NCBI GenBank assembly: GCA_030152275.1
Contig: JASLHF010000017.1
Coordinates: 1 to 10,190 of the forward strand
DNA from: Acinetobacter sp.
GTDB taxonomy: Bacteria; Pseudomonadota; Gammaproteobacteria; Pseudomonadales; Moraxellaceae
Reading direction: 5' to 3'
DNA length: 10,190 nt
Notes under the pieces: model-generated
Databases searched by the model: none
Told to the model about the DNA's origin: nothing
Seen by the model: the letters and a program-made list of their open reading frames with translations, nothing else
Translations under genes and position numbers: made by a program
Part shown: in pieces, positions 5,652-10,190 of the stretch
Position numbering within the stretch: the stretch's first letter is position 1
How the letters are laid out: the number at the start of each line of letters is the position of its first letter

Positions 5652-6908
5652 ATGATGTCTGCAAAGCTTTGGGCCCCTGCCCTGACTGCTTGCGCATTAG
5701 CAACAAGCATTGCGCTTGTTGGCTGCAGTAAAGATCCAAAAGATGCACAGCAAGCGAGCGCTGCGCAGCAAATGCCTCCAACTGAAGTTGGCATTATTGT
5801 TGCTCAACCGCAAAGCGTAGAGCAGTCCGTAGAACTCTCGGGCCGTACAACTGCTTATGAAATTTCAGAAGTTCGCCCGCAAACTAGCGGCGTCGTTCTG
5901 AAACGTTTATTTGCTGAAGGCAGTTATGTTCGTGAAGGCCAAGCGCTCTATGAAATTGACTCTAGCACAAACCGCGCAAATGTCGATAATGCCCGCGCTG
6001 CAATTGCCAGCGCAGAAGCGAACTTACATGTTCTTCGCGTAAAAGAGGGCCGTTACCGCCAATTGGTGGGTACTAATGCTATTTCTAAGCAAGAATATGA
6101 TGATATTGCTGCTCAAGTAAAATTGGCTGAAGCAACGCTGAACGCCAATCAAGCGACCTTGAAAAATGCGCAAATCAATTTAGGCTATTCTACAGTTCGT
6201 GCGCCGATTTCAGGCCAGACTAACCGCTCTACTGTCACTGCTGGCGCATTGGTTACTGCAAGCCAAGCAGATCCGCTGGTGACTATTCAGCGTTTAGACC
6301 CAATTTATGTGGATATTAACCAATCTAGCGCTGAACTGCTTCGCCTGCGCCAGCAGCTAAGCAAAGGCTCTTTGGACAGCAGCAACAACACTAAAGTAAA
6401 ACTGAAGCTTGAAGACGGCAGTGATTATCCAGTTGAAGGCCGTTTAGCATTTTCTGATGCCAGCGTGAACCCTGATACCGGAACTGTAACTTTACGCGCA
6501 GTATTCCCTAACCCGAATCATTTACTGCTGCCGGGCATGTTCGCCAATGCGAAAATTGTGCAAGGTGTTATTCCAAATGCTTACCTAATTCCTCAAGCAG
6601 CTTTGACACGTACACCAACAGGCCAAGCAATGGCGATGCTAGTAAATGCTAAAGGCGCTGTTGAGTCTCGTCCGGTAACGACAATCGGCACTCAAGGCCA
6701 AGACTGGATCGTGACCCAAGGCTTAAACCCAGGCGATAAAGTCATTGTTGACGGCATTGCCAAAGTAAAACCTGAACAGCAAGTTGTTGCGAAACCATAT
6801 CAGCCTCAAGCTGCAGCTCCGCAAGGTGCTCAAGGCGCAGCCGGCCAAGCTAAACCAGCTGCTCCAGCTGCCGCGAAGACTGAACAAAAAGCTACTTCAA
6901 ATTCATAA
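5652..6908 (+). CDS. adeI: RND efflux periplasmic adaptor (membrane-fusion) lipoprotein AdeI
   Basis: The 418-residue product is a membrane-fusion protein linking the inner-membrane pump AdeJ to the outer-membrane channel AdeK. A lipoprotein signal ends in LVGC with Cys25 as the lipidated residue. Mature features follow in order: first beta/lipoyl half at about 62-102, helical hairpin at about 105-178, second lipoyl half with RAPISGQ (183-189), beta-barrel at about 215-300, membrane-proximal part to about 376, and an Ala/Gln/Pro-rich tail (383-418). Most of it matches A. baumannii AdeI as I recall it; the hairpin and tail differ most. Its start is ATGATG, with GAGGTG (5641-5646) 5 bases before the first and 8 before the second ATG, so Met3-type trimming by one residue is possible. 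adeJ begins 12 bases after its stop. In A. baumannii the operon is repressed by the TetR-type AdeN, which is not in this window. Confidence 0.95.
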   Translation: MMSAKLWAPALTACALATSIALVGCSKDPKDAQQASAAQQMPPTEVGIIVAQPQSVEQSVELSGRTTAYEISEVRPQTSGVVLKRLFAEGSYVREGQALYEIDSSTNRANVDNARAAIASAEANLHVLRVKEGRYRQLVGTNAISKQEYDDIAAQVKLAEATLNANQATLKNAQINLGYSTVRAPISGQTNRSTVTAGALVTASQADPLVTIQRLDPIYVDINQSSAELLRLRQQLSKGSLDSSNNTKVKLKLEDGSDYPVEGRLAFSDASVNPDTGTVTLRAVFPNPNHLLLPGMFANAKIVQGVIPNAYLIPQAALTRTPTGQAMAMLVNAKGAVESRPVTTIGTQGQDWIVTQGLNPGDKVIVDGIAKVKPEQQVVAKPYQPQAAAPQGAQGAAGQAKPAAPAAAKTEQKATSNS

Positions 6909-6920
6909 GGGGTAGACTGA

Positions 6921-9900
6921 ATGGCTCAATTTTTTATCCATCGCCCCATTTTTGCTTGGGTGATTGCATTAGTCATTATGCTGGCGGGTGTAATCACGCT
7001 GACAAAAATGCCTATTTCGCAATATCCGACCATTGCTCCGCCAACGGTCACGATTTCTGCAACATATCCAGGTGCATCTGCGGCCACTGTTGAAAATACA
7101 GTAACGCAGATCATTGAACAGCAAATGAATGGCCTTGACGGCTTGCGCTATATTTCTTCAAACAGCGCAGGCAACGGTCAGGCATCTATTTCCTTAAACT
7201 TTGAGCAAGGGGTTGACCCTGATATTGCGCAAGTTCAAGTGCAAAACAAACTGCAGTCTGCAACTGCGCTGCTTCCAGATGACGTACAGCGTCAAGGTGT
7301 AAAAGTCACCAAATCTGGCGCAAGCTTCCTGCAGGTTGTTGCCTTCTATTCTCCAGATGAAAGCCTGTCTGCAGAGGATATTAAAGATTATGTGAACTCC
7401 AGCATTTCTGAACCCTTGAGCCGTGTAGCCGGTGTCGGTGAAGTTCAGGTGTTCGGCGGTTCATATGCAATGCGTATTTGGATGGATCCATCTAAAATGG
7501 CAAGTTTGCAAGTTACGCCAAGTGACATTGCAGCTGCGCTGAGAACTCAAAACGCGCAAGTGGCCGTTGGCCAATTGGGCGGCGCGCCGTCAATTAACGG
7601 CCAAGTGCTGAACGCAACTGTAAATGCGCAAAGCCTGCTGCAGACTCCAGAAGAATTTAAAAATATCTTCCTGAAAAACACCCCAAATGGCGCACAAGTA
7701 CGTTTAGGTGATGTTGCACGTGTTGAACTCGGTGCGGACAACTATCAGTTTGATTCTAAATTTAACGGCAAGCCTGCCGGCGGTGTTGCAATCAAATTAG
7801 CAACTGGCGCAAACGCTTTAGATACTGCAAGCGCAGTCGAAGCGCGTTTGAAAGAACTGCGTCCAAACTACCCTGCCGGAATGAAAGATCAGCTGGCATT
7901 TGATACAACTCCGTTTATTAAGCTTTCCATTGAAAGTGTGGTGCATACGCTCGTAGAAGCTGTCATTTTGGTATTCCTTGTAATGTTCCTGTTCTTACAG
8001 AACTGGCGCGCTACTCTGATTCCAACCATGGCTGTGCCTGTGGTTGTTTTAGGCACATTTGCAATCATTAACGTTTTCGGTTTCTCGATCAACACGCTAA
8101 CCATGTTTGCCATGGTGCTTGCCATCGGCCTATTGGTGGATGACGCGATTGTAGTGGTGGAAAACGTAGAACGGATTATGGCGGAAGAACACCTCGATCC
8201 GGTGCATGCAACAGAAATTTCTATGAAGCAGATTTCTGGCGCGCTCATTGGTATTACCTCTGTACTGTCTGCGGTATTCGTACCTATGGCATTTATGAGC
8301 GGCACAACCGGGGTAATTTACCGCCAGTTCTCCATTACACTGGTCACAGCAATGATCCTGTCGCTGATTGTGGCTTTAACCTTTACCCCTGCCCTGTGTG
8401 CGACCATCCTAAAACAGCATGATCCAAACAAGGCGCCAAGCAACAGCCTGCCAGCCCGCTTCTTCCGCTGGTTTAACCAAACCTTTGATAACATTTCCGG
8501 AAAATACCAAAACGGTGTTAACCGTATGACCCATCACAAGCTATTCTCAGGCATCTTATACGCCTGTGTAATTGCAGTGCTGGGCTTTCTATTTGTCAAA
8601 TTGCCTTCTTCATTCCTTCCGAACGAAGACCAAGGCGTGGTCATGACTTTGGTGCAGCTGCCGCCGAATGCAACGCTGGAACGTACTGACAAAACCATTG
8701 ACACAATGACACAGTACTTCTTAGGCAAAGAAAAAGACTATGTTGAATCTGTATTCAGCGTAGCAGGCTTCTCCTTTACTGGTGTAGGTCAAAACGCCGG
8801 CTTAGCTTTCATTAAATTGAAAGACTGGGATGATCGAAAGACCCCTGAATCACAAGTTGGCGCTATTATTCAGCGCGGTATGGCGTTGAATATGATCGTT
8901 AAAGATGCATCTTACATCATGCCGCTGCAGCTGCCTGCTATGCCTGAATTAGGTGTAACAGCGGGCTTTAACCTGCAGTTAAAAGATGCCAGCGGTGCAG
9001 GACATGACCAGCTTCTAAACGCGCGTAATGCGATTTTAGGCATGGCGGCTCAAGACAAGCGCTTAATGGGTGTACGTCCGAACGGTCAGGAAGATACGCC
9101 GCAATATCAAATCATTGTAGATCAGGCGCAAGCCGGCGCAATGGGTGTAAGCATTGCTGAGATTAATACCACGATGGGTATGGCTTGGGGCGGTTCATAT
9201 ATCAACGACTTTATTGACCGCGGACGCGTGAAAAAAGTTTATGTTCAAGGTGAGGCCGATTCCCGCATGATGCCTGAAGACCTGAACAAATGGTATGTAC
9301 GCAACAACGCCGGTACGATGGTTCCATTCTCTGCCTTTGCAACAGGCAAATGGACCTATGGTTCGCCTCGTTTGGAACGCTATAACGGCATTTCATCGAT
9401 GAACATCCAAGGTTCACCTGCTCCAGGCGTCAGCTCTGGCGACGCAATGAAAGCAATGGAAGAAATTGTTGCTAAATTGCCTTCAATGGGCTTAAAAGGC
9501 TTTGACTATGAATGGACTGGCCTATCTCTGGAAGAACGTGAATCTGGCGCGCAAGCTCCATTCCTTTACGGTCTGTCATTGCTGATTGTATTCCTATGCT
9601 TAGCAGCGCTGTATGAAAGCTGGTCAATTCCATTCTCTGTACTTCTAGTTGTGCCTTTGGGTGTCGTTGGTGCAGTAACATTAACCTTCTTAGGTATGGT
9701 GTTACTTAAAGATCCAAACCTCTCAAACAATATTTACTTCCAAGTCGCGATTGTGGCGGTCATTGGTTTGGCTGCGAAGAACGCGATTTTGATTGTAGAA
9801 TTTGCCAAAGAGCTGCAGGAAAAAGGCGAAGAGCTGTTTGATGCAACGATGCACGCTGCAAAAATGCGTTTGCGTCCAATCATCATGACCACTTTAGCCT

Positions 9901-10100
9901 TTGGTTTCGGTGTATTGCCGCTTGCAATTGCGTCAGGCGCAGGCGCAGGCAGCCAGCACTCTGTAGGCTATGGCGTATTGGGTGGTGTAATCAGCTCAAC
10001 ATTGCTGGGTATCTTCTTTATTCCTGTGTTCTATGTCTGGATTCGAAGTATCTTTAAGTACAAACCAAAACAACAAAATAATCAGGAGCACACATCGTGA
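6921..10100 (+). CDS. adeJ: RND multidrug efflux transporter AdeJ (HAE1 family)
   Basis: The 1059-residue product is a complete inner-membrane proton/drug antiporter of the AcrB type; A. baumannii AdeJ is about the same length. It begins MAQFFIHRPIFAWVIAL, the usual first helix. Large periplasmic porter/docking loops lie at about 29-335 and 560-875, and helices 2-6 and 8-12 near 340-495 and 878-1040. The proton-relay residues are intact: Asp407 and Asp408 in GLLVDDAIVVVEN, Lys953 in AAKNAILIVE, Arg983 in KMRLRP and Thr990, corresponding to AcrB D407, D408, K940, R971 and T978. AAGGGG (6907-6912), which overlaps the adeI stop, lies 8 bases before the ATG. The pump would work as a homotrimer with AdeI and AdeK; the A. 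baumannii pump exports beta-lactams, fluoroquinolones, tetracyclines, chloramphenicol and other drugs. The substrate range here is inferred. Confidence 0.97.
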   Translation: MAQFFIHRPIFAWVIALVIMLAGVITLTKMPISQYPTIAPPTVTISATYPGASAATVENTVTQIIEQQMNGLDGLRYISSNSAGNGQASISLNFEQGVDPDIAQVQVQNKLQSATALLPDDVQRQGVKVTKSGASFLQVVAFYSPDESLSAEDIKDYVNSSISEPLSRVAGVGEVQVFGGSYAMRIWMDPSKMASLQVTPSDIAAALRTQNAQVAVGQLGGAPSINGQVLNATVNAQSLLQTPEEFKNIFLKNTPNGAQVRLGDVARVELGADNYQFDSKFNGKPAGGVAIKLATGANALDTASAVEARLKELRPNYPAGMKDQLAFDTTPFIKLSIESVVHTLVEAVILVFLVMFLFLQNWRATLIPTMAVPVVVLGTFAIINVFGFSINTLTMFAMVLAIGLLVDDAIVVVENVERIMAEEHLDPVHATEISMKQISGALIGITSVLSAVFVPMAFMSGTTGVIYRQFSITLVTAMILSLIVALTFTPALCATILKQHDPNKAPSNSLPARFFRWFNQTFDNISGKYQNGVNRMTHHKLFSGILYACVIAVLGFLFVKLPSSFLPNEDQGVVMTLVQLPPNATLERTDKTIDTMTQYFLGKEKDYVESVFSVAGFSFTGVGQNAGLAFIKLKDWDDRKTPESQVGAIIQRGMALNMIVKDASYIMPLQLPAMPELGVTAGFNLQLKDASGAGHDQLLNARNAILGMAAQDKRLMGVRPNGQEDTPQYQIIVDQAQAGAMGVSIAEINTTMGMAWGGSYINDFIDRGRVKKVYVQGEADSRMMPEDLNKWYVRNNAGTMVPFSAFATGKWTYGSPRLERYNGISSMNIQGSPAPGVSSGDAMKAMEEIVAKLPSMGLKGFDYEWTGLSLEERESGAQAPFLYGLSLLIVFLCLAALYESWSIPFSVLLVVPLGVVGAVTLTFLGMVLLKDPNLSNNIYFQVAIVAVIGLAAKNAILIVEFAKELQEKGEELFDATMHAAKMRLRPIIMTTLAFGFGVLPLAIASGAGAGSQHSVGYGVLGGVISSTLLGIFFIPVFYVWIRSIFKYKPKQQNNQEHTS

Positions 10101-10190
10101 TGCAAAATATATGGTCTATTACAGGTCGTAGCATTGCGGTTTCTTCACTTGCGCTTGCTTTGGCTGCCTGCCAAAGCATGCGCGGTCCAG
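10097..10190 (+). CDS. adeK: Outer-membrane efflux channel lipoprotein AdeK, N-terminal part (runs off the right edge)
   Basis: Only the signal region is present. From the ATG at 10100 the product reads MQNIWSITGRSIAVSSLALA then LAACQSMRGP, a lipoprotein signal with lipobox LAAC and lipidated Cys24, very like A. baumannii AdeK as I remember it. AdeK is the TolC/OprM-type trimeric channel of the pump. Two starts are possible: GTG at 10097, giving a 4-base overlap with the adeJ stop (GTGA) and an ideal 8-base distance from AGGAG (10084-10088), or ATG at 10100, overlapping by one base with 11-base spacing. I list the GTG because of the spacing, but the difference is one residue. Translational coupling to adeJ is likely. 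Confidence 0.9.
   Translation, partial: MMQNIWSITGRSIAVSSLALALAACQSMRGP

Noticed and set aside
7889..8305. A 138-residue minus-strand frame within adeJ
   Set aside because: It is antisense to the highly conserved helices of AdeJ, and its Thr/Ser/Ile-rich composition is what the reverse complement of membrane-helix codons gives.
1..10190. CRISPR arrays, tRNA or rRNA genes, insertion sequences, prophage or toxin-antitoxin genes
   Set aside because: I read both strands for repeat-spacer patterns, transposase motifs, terminal inverted repeats and tRNA-like folds and found none that I could support.

Overview
The window looks like chromosomal DNA of an Acinetobacter species. The strongest clue is the gene order PAP2 phosphatase, adeI, adeJ, adeK: the three pump proteins closely resemble AdeIJK of A. 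baumannii as I remember those sequences, but with enough differences (for example in the AdeI helical hairpin) that a non-baumannii species is likely. A-T-rich intergenic DNA and the housekeeping block rplU-rpmA divergent from ispB also fit a gammaproteobacterium of this kind. Species-level assignment would need a database comparison.

Layout. On the minus strand at the left edge (1-524) is the N-terminal part of a secreted collagen-like protein. It has a very long signal peptide, then a Gly/Ser/His-rich repeat stalk, then Gly-X-Y collagen triplets that run off the window. A-T-rich DNA with a plausible promoter precedes it. Next, also on the minus strand, are rplU and rpmA (ribosomal proteins bL21 and bL27), ended by a strong hairpin terminator. 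A 450-base divergent intergenic region separates rplU from ispB on the plus strand. It holds candidate promoters for both directions and an odd lox/dif-like half-site within a 12-bp periodic repeat.

The rest of the window is on the plus strand. ispB (long-chain polyprenyl diphosphate synthase for the ubiquinone side chain) is followed after 39 bases by a 682-residue multi-pass membrane protein of the family named 'site-specific recombinase' (Gcr/PF10136), although it looks nothing like a recombinase. A 160-base gap then carries an 11-bp inverted repeat that lies over a good sigma70-type promoter. After it come a five- to six-helix PAP2 lipid phosphatase, and 39 bases later the tripartite RND efflux operon adeI (membrane-fusion lipoprotein), adeJ (inner-membrane pump) and adeK (outer-membrane channel, N-terminus only).

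How the genes work together. AdeI, AdeJ and AdeK form one envelope-spanning drug/proton antiporter. The PAP2 phosphatase sits just upstream on the same strand with no clear terminator between, so it may share transcription with the pump; the palindromic promoter in front of it is the best candidate here for a regulated control point. IspB feeds the respiratory quinone pool, and its polyprenyl-diphosphate chemistry is related to the lipid phosphates that PAP2 enzymes hydrolyse. That link is only suggestive.
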